Below, in pieces: positions 35,518-45,074 of a stretch of DNA of 64,000 nt. Numbering within the stretch: the stretch's first letter is position 1; every line of letters starts with the position of its first letter. Position numbers and translations under genes: made by a program. A model generated the notes under the pieces. The model was not told the DNA's origin. It did not search any database and worked only from the letters and a program-made list of their open reading frames with translations. This stretch comes from Hyphomicrobiales bacterium (GTDB lineage Bacteria; Pseudomonadota; Alphaproteobacteria; Rhizobiales; Rhizobiaceae): assembly GCA_900469955.1 (NCBI GenBank), contig UBYX01000003.1:62001-126000 (forward strand), given 5' to 3'.

Positions 35518-37443
35518 ATGAGCCAGACCCGCAAAGATCGCCAATTCCGCCCCGTCGCTGTTCCGGATGTCGACCTCGACGGATTTTGGGGCAAATGGCA
35601 GGATGCTGTTTGCAACGCTACAGCCGAAATTCTGCTCGACCGTTGCATTGAGGCCGGCATGTTGCAGGCGATCGATGTCGATCAACCCAGCCCGGGTATC
35701 GTGATTCCCATTCTGGAATGGGGCGGCACCACGCAGATGTTCTGGGACAGCGATCTTGGCAAATCGATCGAGACTATTGCCTACTCGCTCTACCGAAAAC
35801 CCAACGCCAAACTCGAGGCCCGGGCAGACGCGATCATTGACCTTTATGAAAAGCTACAGGACAAGGACGGCTACCTGAACGCTTGGTTCCAGCGCGTCCA
35901 GCCTGACCGCCGTTGGACCAACCTGCGGGATCACCACGAACTCTATTGCGCCGGCCATCTGATCGAGGCCGCCGTCGCCTACTTTCAGGCAACCGGCAAA
36001 CGCAAGCTGCTCGATATCATGCGCCGTTATGCCGACCATATGATCGAAGTGTTCGGCCACGGTCCCGGCCAGATACCCGGCTATTGCGGCCACGAGGAAA
36101 TCGAACTTGCTCTGGTCAAGCTCGCCCGGGTCACGGGGGAAAACAAATATCTGGACCTGTCGAAGTTCTTCATCGACGAGCGCGGTACCGAGCCTCACTT
36201 CTTTACCGAAGAGGCAAAACGGGATGAACGGGACCCCCGCGACTTCATCCAGAAGACCTACGAATATGGTCAGGCACACCTACCTGTGCGCGAACAGAAA
36301 AAGGTGGTGGGCCATGCAGTGCGCGCGATGTATCTCTATTCGGGGATGGCCGACATCGCCACTGAGTACGAAGACGACAGCCTGACGGAGGCGCTCGGAG
36401 TGCTCTGGGACGACCTCGTCACCAAGCAGATGTATATCACGGGCGGCATAGGTCCGGCGGCTTCCAATGAAGGCTTCACCGACTATTACGACCTCCCGAA
36501 CGATACGGCCTATGCCGAGACATGCGCTTCGGTCGGGCTCGTCTTCTGGGCGAACCGCATGCTGGGGCGCGGACCCGACCGACGCTATGCGGACATCATG
36601 GAGCAGGCGCTCTACAACGGCGCCTTGACGGGACTTGCGATCGACGGACGGACCTTCTTCTACGACAATCCGCTGGAAAGCACCGGGAAGCATCATCGCT
36701 GGAAATGGCATCACTGCCCATGCTGCCCACCGAACATCGCACGTCTCGTCACGTCGATCGGGTCGTACATGTATGCCGTTGCCGATGACGAGATCGCCGT
36801 GCACCTCTACGGCGAAAGCAAGCTGAGGGCTGAACTTTCCAATAGGACGAAGGTCACGTTGAACCAGGTGAGCAAATATCCCTGGGACGGCGAGGTCAGC
36901 ATCAACATTGTCCTTGAAAAGCCGGCGAGCTTTGCCCTCTCTCTTCGCATCCCGGAATGGGCCGAGGGTGCTTCGCAGCTACGCCTGAACGACCAAAAGC
37001 TGGATATCGAAGCAATTGCGGTCGACGGTTACGCACGGATCGAGCGTGAATGGCAGGACGGCGACCGCATCCATCTCGACCTGCCACTCGTCCTGCGTCC
37101 TCAATTCGCCAACCCGAAAGTGCGGCAGGATGCCGGCCGTGTCGCCCTGATGCGAGGACCGCTCGTCTATTGTGTGGAAGAAACTGACAATGGCGGGGAC
37201 CTCAACGCGATCGTCATACCGGATGTGCTGCCCGCAACGACGGAAACTGTTCTCGAGGAGCTAGGCGGCGCCGTCGCTGTCGATCTTCCGGTGCTGAGGG
37301 AAGACACCGCCGGATGGGGCTCTTCGCTCTACCGATCGACGCGGGCGGAACGAAAAGCAGGGTCGGCCCGGCTGGTGCCCTACCACCTTTGGGATAACCG
37401 GCAGGCGGGTGCCATGCTGGTCTGGCTTCAGGCCGAAAAGTAG
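35518..37443 (+). CDS. Glycoside hydrolase family 127 (beta-L-arabinofuranosidase type)
   Basis: 641 residues. The zinc-thiolate active site of GH127 is intact: Glu334 and Cys336 in YAETCASV, and the C400-P-C402-C403-P-P cluster in WHHCPCCPPN, matching Glu338, Cys340, Cys417 and Cys418 of Bifidobacterium HypBA1, where Cys417 is the nucleophile. There is no signal peptide, so the enzyme acts in the cytoplasm on an imported oligosaccharide. It sits between the MalG-type permease and the ATPase gene, where lacZ lies in rhizobial lac operons. Family members release beta-L-arabinofuranose; other sugars remain possible. Confidence 0.9.
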   Translation: MSQTRKDRQFRPVAVPDVDLDGFWGKWQDAVCNATAEILLDRCIEAGMLQAIDVDQPSPGIVIPILEWGGTTQMFWDSDLGKSIETIAYSLYRKPNAKLEARADAIIDLYEKLQDKDGYLNAWFQRVQPDRRWTNLRDHHELYCAGHLIEAAVAYFQATGKRKLLDIMRRYADHMIEVFGHGPGQIPGYCGHEEIELALVKLARVTGENKYLDLSKFFIDERGTEPHFFTEEAKRDERDPRDFIQKTYEYGQAHLPVREQKKVVGHAVRAMYLYSGMADIATEYEDDSLTEALGVLWDDLVTKQMYITGGIGPAASNEGFTDYYDLPNDTAYAETCASVGLVFWANRMLGRGPDRRYADIMEQALYNGALTGLAIDGRTFFYDNPLESTGKHHRWKWHHCPCCPPNIARLVTSIGSYMYAVADDEIAVHLYGESKLRAELSNRTKVTLNQVSKYPWDGEVSINIVLEKPASFALSLRIPEWAEGASQLRLNDQKLDIEAIAVDGYARIEREWQDGDRIHLDLPLVLRPQFANPKVRQDAGRVALMRGPLVYCVEETDNGGDLNAIVIPDVLPATTETVLEELGGAVAVDLPVLREDTAGWGSSLYRSTRAERKAGSARLVPYHLWDNRQAGAMLVWLQAEK

Positions 37444-37455
37444 GAAGCCGAAACG

Positions 37456-38541
37456 ATGACGATTGTACCCACGGCCGCAAGCGTCGTTCTCGCCGATATC
37501 CGCAAGAGCTTTGGCAGTCTTGAGGTCATTCACGGCATCGATCTCTCGGTCACGGAAGGGGAGTTCGTGGTCTTCGTCGGCCCTTCGGGCTGTGGCAAGT
37601 CGACCCTGCTGCGCATGATCGCCGGTCTTGAAGAGGTGACGGAGGGTGAGATCACCATCAAGGGTCGGGACGTCACCGACCTCGACCCCTCGGAGCGGGG
37701 TATCGCCATGGTCTTTCAGTCTTATGCGCTCTATCCGCACATGAGCGTGCGCGAAAACCTTGCCTTCAGCCTTAAAATGTCGCGCACGAGCGTCGCCGAG
37801 ATCGACCGCCGCGTCGCCCAGGCCTCGGCAGTCCTGAAAATCGATCACCTGCTCGACCGACGGCCGGGGCAGCTGTCCGGCGGCCAACGCCAGCGCGTCG
37901 CAATCGGCCGGGCAATAGTGCGCAAGCCCGATGTGTTCCTCTTCGACGAGCCGCTCTCCAATCTGGATGCGGAACTGCGCGTCTCCATGCGCATCGAACT
38001 TGCAAGGCTCCACCGCGAGCTCGGCAATACGATGATCTACGTGACCCACGACCAGACCGAAGCGATGACGCTTGCCGATCGTATCGTCATCCTGCGCGAC
38101 GGCCGCATCGAGCAGGTCGGCACACCGCGCCAGATCTATGAGGATCCGGCCAATACGTTTGTCGCCGGCTTTATCGGCTCGCCGCGCATGAACCTGCTTC
38201 GGGGCAGATGGGTCGGCCCCGGCCGCGTCCGTGTCTCGGGCGTCGAGATCGACGTCCCTTTGTCGGTCGCCGCTCCCCCCGAGGGCTCGGAGGTCGAGTA
38301 CGGAATCCGACCCGAACACGTAGAGATCGACCGAAATGCCCGCAGCGGTATGCCCGCAACGGTCGAGTTCAGCGAATATCTCGGCGGCACGAGGTACATC
38401 TATACCAGGCTGACGGACGGACAGAATCTTACCGTCGAGGATCGTACGGATATCGCTATCGAGAACGGGCAATCTATCTCGTTGTCGAGGCATGCCGGAA
38501 AGTCACTTGCATTTGATGGCAATGGCGGCCGCATTCGATAA
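37456..38541 (+). CDS. Sugar ABC transporter ATP-binding protein (LacK/UgpC type)
   Basis: 361 residues. Walker [10 protein letters not shown], signature [16 protein letters not shown], Walker [13 protein letters not shown] and H-loop [15 protein letters not shown]. The C-terminal TOBE domain carries [10 protein letters not shown]. Last gene of the operon, 12 bp after the GH127 gene; supplies energy to the two permeases. Confidence 0.95.
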   Translation: MTIVPTAASVVLADIRKSFGSLEVIHGIDLSVTEGEFVVFVGPSGCGKSTLLRMIAGLEEVTEGEITIKGRDVTDLDPSERGIAMVFQSYALYPHMSVRENLAFSLKMSRTSVAEIDRRVAQASAVLKIDHLLDRRPGQLSGGQRQRVAIGRAIVRKPDVFLFDEPLSNLDAELRVSMRIELARLHRELGNTMIYVTHDQTEAMTLADRIVILRDGRIEQVGTPRQIYEDPANTFVAGFIGSPRMNLLRGRWVGPGRVRVSGVEIDVPLSVAAPPEGSEVEYGIRPEHVEIDRNARSGMPATVEFSEYLGGTRYIYTRLTDGQNLTVEDRTDIAIENGQSISLSRHAGKSLAFDGNGGRIR

Positions 38542-38997
38542 TCTATCTGCATCACACCGCTCAATATCGACCAGCTCTGCTGAAACAGCATCAGGTATCC
38601 ATCGGTCATCCCCGCAGATCCTGCCGCCCGCGAGCCAAAAAAATGCAGAGCCTATGAAAAAAAGCGGTGGGCCGATCGTCTTAGGGTCTGGAGCGCCTGC
38701 CCAGCATGCGCCGGAACCGGGTTGATCAATAACGAGTTCGCCGCCATGAAATCTCATCTTCATGCACAGCCGGGCAGACCAATGGCGCTGCGCTCCTCCG
38801 CCTCGACCTCGTGGGCGCAACACCAGAGGCAGGTAGAAGCCTCCATTCGCCCCGGAGCGGTCAGCCGCAATACCCGCCAGCCGGATCACTGTCGGCACTA
38901 GCCTCATCAAGAACCGGCAGGTCGCCGGCTGTTAACGGGCAAAGCCAAACGGAGCACCATTGCGTGATCGCTATTTGCGCAGTGGGGATGGAGAAAC
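38542..38997. other. Intergenic region before the siderophore operon
   Basis: 456 bp without a recognisable gene on either strand. It must contain the promoter of asbA. I searched for a TGA-N9-TCA iron box and did not find an exact one; near misses have spacers of 7 and 10. A ribosome-binding site (GGAG) lies just before asbA. Confidence 0.5.
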
Positions 38998-40782
38998 ATG
39001 CAATCGTCAAGGCAAGCGGCGGAAACGGCAACATTCCAGAGTTTCGCGAACTGCTATCTTCGTGAAGTAAACCCCGGCACGACGATTGTGCATCGGGCAG
39101 CCACCGGGCCGGTCGACTGCATCGAGTGGTCCCTGCCGCGTCAGCAAATGCTGTTGCGCGCAGAGATCGTTTCGCCGTCGATCTGCGGACCTCAGTACTT
39201 CGGCAGGCTTTGGTACCGGGCCGTGTCCGAGGCCTCCTGGCGGCAGATCGAGCCTCTACAAGCCCTCACTGTTCTCATTCACGAAGCCTACCGACGGATG
39301 GATGGGCCCCGGCAGGATGAGCTGCGCACATTCGAGGTGGAGCTCCTGGCGCGAGTTCTGGACAGCTATCAGCAGATGCACACTTACATCGACAGAGCAG
39401 AGCATGGACATCGAGAAGAAGGCCATTTCATAGACGCCGAACAGTCTCTTGTCTTCGGTCACTGGCAGCACCCGACGCCAAAGAGCCGGCAGGGAATGAC
39501 CTATTGGCAGCAGGAGAGATATGCGCCCGAGCTGCGCGGGCAATTCAGGCTCCACTATTTCGCAGCAAGGGCAGGCCTGGTTCGCCAAGCCTCCGCGGGC
39601 AGAATGGAGGCCGACGAAATGGTACGCGCTCTGCTCGGGACGTCAGGCCGCGGCCCTTACATCGGTGATGACGAATGCGTTATCCCCATGCATCCGCTTC
39701 AGGCCGAGGCTCTCCTTCTTCAGCCGGAAATCCAAGCCCTTGAGCAGAACGGTGAGTTGCGGTCTCTCGGTCCTCTAGGACTTCAATTCACCGCGACTTC
39801 CTCCGTACGGACCGTCTATAGCGATAGTGCTGACTGGATGCTGAAATTTTCACTTCCCGTGCGGATCACCAATTCCGTCCGGATCAACCGCCGCCAGGAG
39901 CTCGACGCCGGTGTGGCCATGGCCCGACTAATGCAGCGTATCCGTCTTGCAGAACGGGAAGAAAAGTTCCGTGTCATCCATGATTGCGCCTATGTCACGC
40001 TGGACTTGCCAGGACGCGACGAAAGCGGCTTTGAAGTCATCCTTCGTGAGAACCCCTTCCGGGGCGAGAAGGGACGAGGCGTTGTCACCCTGGCGGCGCT
40101 AACCGCCGATCCCCTCCCCGGTCGGCTTTCGCACATGGAGCGGACCATCCGTGAACTGGCAGCAAGAAACAGCGATGGGATACCCTATACCGCGCTTGCC
40201 TGGTTCAATCGCTACCTAGCCTGTGCCGTCGAGCCGCTGGTCCGGCTCTATGACCATCATGGCGTGGCGCTCGAAGCCCACCAGCAGAACAGCCTTCTTG
40301 ACATTTCATCGGGCTACCCTTCCGTCAGCTACTATCGCGATAATCAAGGCTTCTATCTCTCCGAACGCCATCGCAGCCGGCTCGCCAGCCTTGTCCCGGA
40401 AACGGAGACAATCGCATCCCTCTATTTCGCCGATACCGAGATCCGCGACCGCTTCGCCTATTACCTGATCGTCAACCAGGTGTTTTCCGTCATTAGCCGC
40501 ATGGGCCATGACGGCCTTTGCGACGAGGGCGTGCTTCTTTGCGCGTTGCGGACGCATCTTGAAGAATGTGCGCAGAAAATGTCTGATGTCGGCAGAGAAT
40601 TCGCAAGGCACGTTCTCGACCTTCCGACGATCACCTCCAAAGCCAATCTGACAACACGCCTGTTCGACGTGGACGAACTCCAATCCAGCGGCAACAACTC
40701 ACTCTACCGCCCCATTCCCAACCCGCTGCGAGTTCCCATCGCGCTCGCCGCATCGAGGCCAGACCATGCCATTGCCTCTTGA
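38998..40782 (+). CDS. asbA: NIS siderophore synthetase (IucA/IucC family), petrobactin AsbA-like
   Basis: 594 residues with the IucA/IucC fold. ATP and citrate site segments are visible: VIPMHPLQAEAL near residue 230, KFSLPVRITNSVRI near 282 and ALEAHQQNSLLD around Glu426, followed by a FhuF-like C-terminal region. These enzymes condense citrate with polyamines without an NRPS. In petrobactin synthesis AsbA joins spermidine to citrate. The following order (second NIS synthetase, AMP ligase, carrier, condensing enzyme, DHS dehydratase) matches asbABCDEF of Bacillus, which supports the name. Confidence 0.88.
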   Translation: MQSSRQAAETATFQSFANCYLREVNPGTTIVHRAATGPVDCIEWSLPRQQMLLRAEIVSPSICGPQYFGRLWYRAVSEASWRQIEPLQALTVLIHEAYRRMDGPRQDELRTFEVELLARVLDSYQQMHTYIDRAEHGHREEGHFIDAEQSLVFGHWQHPTPKSRQGMTYWQQERYAPELRGQFRLHYFAARAGLVRQASAGRMEADEMVRALLGTSGRGPYIGDDECVIPMHPLQAEALLLQPEIQALEQNGELRSLGPLGLQFTATSSVRTVYSDSADWMLKFSLPVRITNSVRINRRQELDAGVAMARLMQRIRLAEREEKFRVIHDCAYVTLDLPGRDESGFEVILRENPFRGEKGRGVVTLAALTADPLPGRLSHMERTIRELAARNSDGIPYTALAWFNRYLACAVEPLVRLYDHHGVALEAHQQNSLLDISSGYPSVSYYRDNQGFYLSERHRSRLASLVPETETIASLYFADTEIRDRFAYYLIVNQVFSVISRMGHDGLCDEGVLLCALRTHLEECAQKMSDVGREFARHVLDLPTITSKANLTTRLFDVDELQSSGNNSLYRPIPNPLRVPIALAASRPDHAIAS

Positions 40783-42502
40783 GGAACCGGGCAAGGCCCG
40801 AGACAGGGTGGTTCGCCAGCTGGTATCGGCGTTGCTCTTCGAAGGCATCGTTGAAGCGCACACGAAAATCGGCAAAGACGATACCCAATTCGATTGGTCG
40901 CTTGGCGGAAAGCAGTTTCGCTGCCGCGGCGGGATCGGGCCGTTTGGACGGCTCCGTATCGCACCAGGCTCCGTAGAGATCCTTGGTCCCTGCAACCGCT
41001 GGGAAGCCGCCTCTCTCGCTGCGATCGTTCCGGAACTGCCTGGGACCGGGGTTACGCGCAGTAGGCTGTTCAAGGAGCTGGAGCAGACCATCATCTTCTC
41101 GGATTGGAACCATCATCATATCCCGCCAAGGGATCGGCGCGAAATGTCCTTTGCGGCTCTGGAGGGTGCGTTGGATGAAGGGCATCCATATCATCCCTGC
41201 TACCGCGCCCGCTTGGGTTTTTCGATCGCCGACCACGCAGCCTACAGTCCGGAAGCAGGGCAGCCATTTCAACTCGTCTGGCTGTTGATTGCGCGAAAAC
41301 ACCTAGGCCACACATTTCCTGACCGCGAAGAGGATTTCTGGCGCCGAGAGCTCGGCGAGAAAACATGGGCGATCATCGGGGCAAAGCGGCACACGCTGGG
41401 GTTACCGACTGAGGGTTTTGGGCTCGTGCCGCTGCATCCATGGCAATGGAAGACCCTGGCCGAAGGTCCTTTCACTGGGTGGATAGCCACTGGAGAGGCC
41501 CACTATCTCGGCGCCTTGGGTGACAGGTACCTGGCAACGCAATCGGTTCGGTCACTTCTCAACCTCGACCGACCAGGCGCGGCGAGCATCAAGCTGCCAC
41601 TCAGCATCATCAACACGTCCTCGCGCCGCGTGCTCGAACCACATTCGGTCTGCACTGCGCCGGCACTATCCGGATGGATCTCCGAGATCGTTGCCGGTGA
41701 CCCGGTCTTTCGAGAAGGATATCCGCTCACCATCCTTAAGGAATATGCAGGCCTTATCGCGGATGCCCGCGGACCACTCGCCGGGGAGATCGGGGCCATA
41801 TGGCGTGAGAATGCCGAGGCCACTCTGCAGCCCGGGGAAGCCATCATCCCCTTCAATGCCCTGATGATGATCGAAGGCGACGGAAGGCCATTCGCGGACG
41901 AGTGGATCCAGCGCTTCGGCCTGATGCCCTGGATCAACAGGCTCCAGGAGGTTGCCATCCTGCCCGTATGGCATCTGCTGGCCTGGCACGGCATAGCGGT
42001 GGAAGCCCATGGCCAGAACATGCTGCTGGTGCATCGCGACGGTTGGCCCGTCCGGCTCATCCTGCGTGACTTTCATGAAAGCGTCGAGTTTTCCTCCACC
42101 TTCCTGCGCGAGCCGGAAAAGGCGCCGGACTTCCCGTCATTGAACCCGGACTATCGGGCCGCTGAACCAGACCAATATTACTGGACGGACAATCTCGATT
42201 CGCTTCGCGAACTCGTCATGGACACGCTCTTCGTGTTCAACCTTACCGAAATCTCGCATCTTCTCCATGTCTGCTACGGTTTTCCCGAATTCCGTTTCTG
42301 GCAGCAGGTCGAAACCCTGCTGGCGGCCTATGAGCAGGATTGGCCGGTAAAGCAGCGCTTGGCTGAACTCGGACATGACCAACAATTCATCCGAACCGAA
42401 TCCCTGATGACCCGAAAGCTTCTCGCGCAAAAGCCGGAATATCACCACGACGTGCCGAACGCCTTGGCCGCGAGGACAACCGAACGAAAGAGGAAGCCAT
42501 GA
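40766..42502 (+). CDS. asbB: NIS siderophore synthetase (IucA/IucC family), petrobactin AsbB-like
   Basis: 578 residues, overlapping asbA by 17 bp. The family segments are VPLHPWQWKTL around His224, KLPLSIINTSSRRVLEPHSV and AVEAHGQNMLLVHRDG around Glu413. In the Bacillus pathway AsbB adds the second spermidine arm to citrate. The start ATG 40766 is inside asbA, indicating translational coupling. Confidence 0.88.
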   Translation: MPLPLEEPGKARDRVVRQLVSALLFEGIVEAHTKIGKDDTQFDWSLGGKQFRCRGGIGPFGRLRIAPGSVEILGPCNRWEAASLAAIVPELPGTGVTRSRLFKELEQTIIFSDWNHHHIPPRDRREMSFAALEGALDEGHPYHPCYRARLGFSIADHAAYSPEAGQPFQLVWLLIARKHLGHTFPDREEDFWRRELGEKTWAIIGAKRHTLGLPTEGFGLVPLHPWQWKTLAEGPFTGWIATGEAHYLGALGDRYLATQSVRSLLNLDRPGAASIKLPLSIINTSSRRVLEPHSVCTAPALSGWISEIVAGDPVFREGYPLTILKEYAGLIADARGPLAGEIGAIWRENAEATLQPGEAIIPFNALMMIEGDGRPFADEWIQRFGLMPWINRLQEVAILPVWHLLAWHGIAVEAHGQNMLLVHRDGWPVRLILRDFHESVEFSSTFLREPEKAPDFPSLNPDYRAAEPDQYYWTDNLDSLRELVMDTLFVFNLTEISHLLHVCYGFPEFRFWQQVETLLAAYEQDWPVKQRLAELGHDQQFIRTESLMTRKLLAQKPEYHHDVPNALAARTTERKRKP

Positions 42503-43776
42503 TCCAGATCGATGGACAGCTCTACGACCATGCCCATTTCGAGGAAGCCGGAGACCGGATCGGCAGGCAGATCGGCCTTGACGCGGGCAATGCCGGCCGC
42601 TACGCCGTCTGCTTCAGCAACACAGTCGAATGGCTCTCCTTCTTCTTCGCAATCCGAAGGGCGGGCGCAAGTGTGCTGCCGATCAATCCCGCCACGCCCT
42701 ATCCGGCTGCCCGCAAGCTGGCGATGACGGCGAATTGCGACCGGCTTTTCTACAACAGCCTGACGGCGGAAGTATTGGAGGCGCATGAGGGCGCAAGGCC
42801 CGGTCGGCTGCTGCATATGAGCTCTGGCACGACGGGCGCTGCAAAATGCATCGCCAGGAGCTGGGACGAGATCGGCCGAGAGGTTGAAAGCTACGTTGCA
42901 ACCTTCCGCGAACCGGAAGATATGACTCCGGTCATCGCCTGCCCGACCACCCATTCCTACGGGCTGATCTGCGGCATTCTTGTAGCTCTTAAACGCGGAC
43001 ACGTTCCGGTCATCGTGGAGACGGGAAACCCGAAACATCTTCTCAAGGTGCTGCGCGAGATTGAGCGCCCTCTCCTCTATTCGTCACCGGCGATCCTCCA
43101 CACACTCTCAAGGCTTCTCCCAGAGGGGGAAAAGCTTTATGCCGCCATGACATCCGGTACCTTGCTGCCCGATCCATGGTTCACGCAGATCCGCGCGAAG
43201 AGCGAGCATCTTTTCCAGCAGTATGGCTGCTCGGAATCCGGCTGCATCGCAATCAACCCGGATATGCGTGCAGCCGCAGACATGGGTTTCGTCCTGCCGC
43301 ACCTTAAAGCCTCGACGGGGAAAGGCGCCGACGACACCGGGGAGATCGTTGTTAAAGAAGATGGCGGCATGGCGATCCACACGCGCGATCTCGGTTATCG
43401 ACGCGAAGACGGCATGTTAGTTTTCGTGTCGCGCATGGACGACATGATCAACGTGTCGGGCCTCAACGTCTATCCCGGCGATGTCGAGGACGCGGTCATG
43501 GCAATGCCTGCTGTCACCGACGCCGTTGCCTTCCGCAAAAACGACCGTTTCGCCGGAGAGCGCGTCGCGCTCCTCTACAGCGCCAGTCAGCCTGTGTCGT
43601 CGCGGGACATCCGCGAATGGTGCAGTCGCCATCTTGCAAGCCACCAATTGCCCATGGAGATGGTTCAGGTCGAAGAAATCCCCCGCCAGGCGAATGGCAA
43701 GATCAGCCGGCGCGATGTCGCGGCCCGTTATGCCGCCGGCGAGTTCGTCGCGCTTGGAACAGGAGTTGCCTCATGA
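42499..43776 (+). CDS. asbC: AMP-dependent aryl acid ligase, petrobactin AsbC-like
   Basis: 425 residues of the adenylate-forming superfamily. The phosphate-binding loop is HMSSGTTGAAKCIARS (from about residue 107), with YGCSESGCIAINPD and the C-terminal hinge and lysine region SRMDDMINVSGLNVYPGDVE and RQANGKISRRD. Shorter than most ligases, as AsbC is. Expected to adenylate 3,4-dihydroxybenzoate and load it onto the carrier domain encoded by the next gene. ATGA overlaps on both sides. Confidence 0.87.
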   Translation: MIQIDGQLYDHAHFEEAGDRIGRQIGLDAGNAGRYAVCFSNTVEWLSFFFAIRRAGASVLPINPATPYPAARKLAMTANCDRLFYNSLTAEVLEAHEGARPGRLLHMSSGTTGAAKCIARSWDEIGREVESYVATFREPEDMTPVIACPTTHSYGLICGILVALKRGHVPVIVETGNPKHLLKVLREIERPLLYSSPAILHTLSRLLPEGEKLYAAMTSGTLLPDPWFTQIRAKSEHLFQQYGCSESGCIAINPDMRAAADMGFVLPHLKASTGKGADDTGEIVVKEDGGMAIHTRDLGYRREDGMLVFVSRMDDMINVSGLNVYPGDVEDAVMAMPAVTDAVAFRKNDRFAGERVALLYSASQPVSSRDIREWCSRHLASHQLPMEMVQVEEIPRQANGKISRRDVAARYAAGEFVALGTGVAS

Positions 43777-45074
43777 ACCGCGACGAAATTCTGGAGGCTG
43801 TCCGCTCCGTGCTTTCCGAGCAGATGGCGCATCCGCATATGCAAGGCTTCGCCCCGGAAGCCCGTCTCAACGAGGATCTCTATCTGGATTCCGTGCTGAT
43901 CCTGCAGATCTTCCTCAATCTCGAGCTGGAATACGGGCTTGCTATGCCGGAAGAGGCGATCGCTCAACAGGAACTCGCCACGATGGCCGATTTTGTCGCG
44001 CTATATGCGCCTAAAACCACCATTCCATCCTTTCCGATGACCGGTGGATCCACGGACGAAGGCGTCCATGGCGAAGCCTATTACGATATCAAGGTACATT
44101 GCTTCGTAAGCTGTGTTTGCGATGGACTGAAGCGTCAGGGTCTCGATCAGCGGCCCTTCTATTTCGGAGTCTGGGACGCAAAGTTCGCTGTGAGTGACCG
44201 CTTCGAGCTTCTCTATCATTCGCCGGAGATCACTCAGAACTTCTTCCGTGACTGGTTCACCCGGCTCTACCGGGTTCCAATCCGTGAATGGTACGATCCG
44301 GCGAAATCGAAAGAGGACAATCTCACCGCGCTCATTGAACTCGTCGAGGCACGTCCTGACACCGGCTCGGTCATGGTGATGCTCGACATGTTCCACCTTC
44401 CCGAGCGCGAAAACAAGTTCAACCAGAACCCCTTCCCGCATTACCTGATGCTGCAGAAAACCGCGGATCCGGAAAAATGGTTCGTGCATGACCCGGACTA
44501 TCGTTGGGAAGGCGAGATCGAGCGGGAGAAGGTGATCCACGCCATCATGCAGCCAACCGTCGGCGGCGGTTACGTCTTCGACAACGCTCTGGCTCGCCCG
44601 CCGGAACCGGAAGACCTGAGGGCCTATTTCGAAGCTTGCTTCGTCGCCAACAGCAATCCGCTGGCCGATGCGGTCCACGCCATCGTCACGGCACATCTTG
44701 AGAGCGACGGCGGATTGTCACTCTCTGATCTTGCCTCGGCAGTCCGCGAACTGCCGGTGATCACCATTCGGAAATATGCCTATGAGCATGGCTTCGCCTT
44801 TTTCTGGCGCGCACTGAAACTTCCCGCCGCCGAATTTGAACTCTGGTGCGAGGAGATCGAGGCGCTTGTCCAGGCCCTGAAGGCCCTGCACTACGCCTGC
44901 ATGAAGCTTGCTCAGACGCAGGACAGAACCCAGTCCGGCGCTGTGTTCGAGCGGCTTGCCGAGGCCGATCGGTTGGAACGCAAGCTGAAAGAGCGTCTTG
45001 GCGAGGTCTTTGCGATGTGGTGCGATCGGCAGGAAACGGAAGCTGTCTCCGACCGGAAGAGGGCGATGGCATGA
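43773..45074 (+). CDS. asbDE: Fused aryl carrier protein and condensing enzyme (AsbD-AsbE fusion)
   Basis: 433 residues. Residues 1 to about 80 form an acyl carrier domain with the phosphopantetheine attachment Ser40 in NEDLYLDSVLILQIF. Residues from about 95 to 433 match the AsbE-type (DUF6005) protein that transfers the dihydroxybenzoyl group from the carrier to the spermidine arms. In Bacillus these are two proteins of about 91 and 327 residues; their sum fits this single frame, which has no internal stop. It overlaps asbC and asbF by ATGA. The symbol asbDE is descriptive. Confidence 0.85.
   Translation: MNRDEILEAVRSVLSEQMAHPHMQGFAPEARLNEDLYLDSVLILQIFLNLELEYGLAMPEEAIAQQELATMADFVALYAPKTTIPSFPMTGGSTDEGVHGEAYYDIKVHCFVSCVCDGLKRQGLDQRPFYFGVWDAKFAVSDRFELLYHSPEITQNFFRDWFTRLYRVPIREWYDPAKSKEDNLTALIELVEARPDTGSVMVMLDMFHLPERENKFNQNPFPHYLMLQKTADPEKWFVHDPDYRWEGEIEREKVIHAIMQPTVGGGYVFDNALARPPEPEDLRAYFEACFVANSNPLADAVHAIVTAHLESDGGLSLSDLASAVRELPVITIRKYAYEHGFAFFWRALKLPAAEFELWCEEIEALVQALKALHYACMKLAQTQDRTQSGAVFERLAEADRLERKLKERLGEVFAMWCDRQETEAVSDRKRAMA

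Noticed and set aside
37261..38493. 410-codon minus-strand frame over the GH127 and ATPase genes
   Set aside because: Antisense to conserved Walker motifs; typical high-GC shadow frame.
38542..38997. Iron box before asbA
   Set aside because: Only near matches to TGA-N9-TCA were found (spacers of 7 and 10), not enough to call a site.
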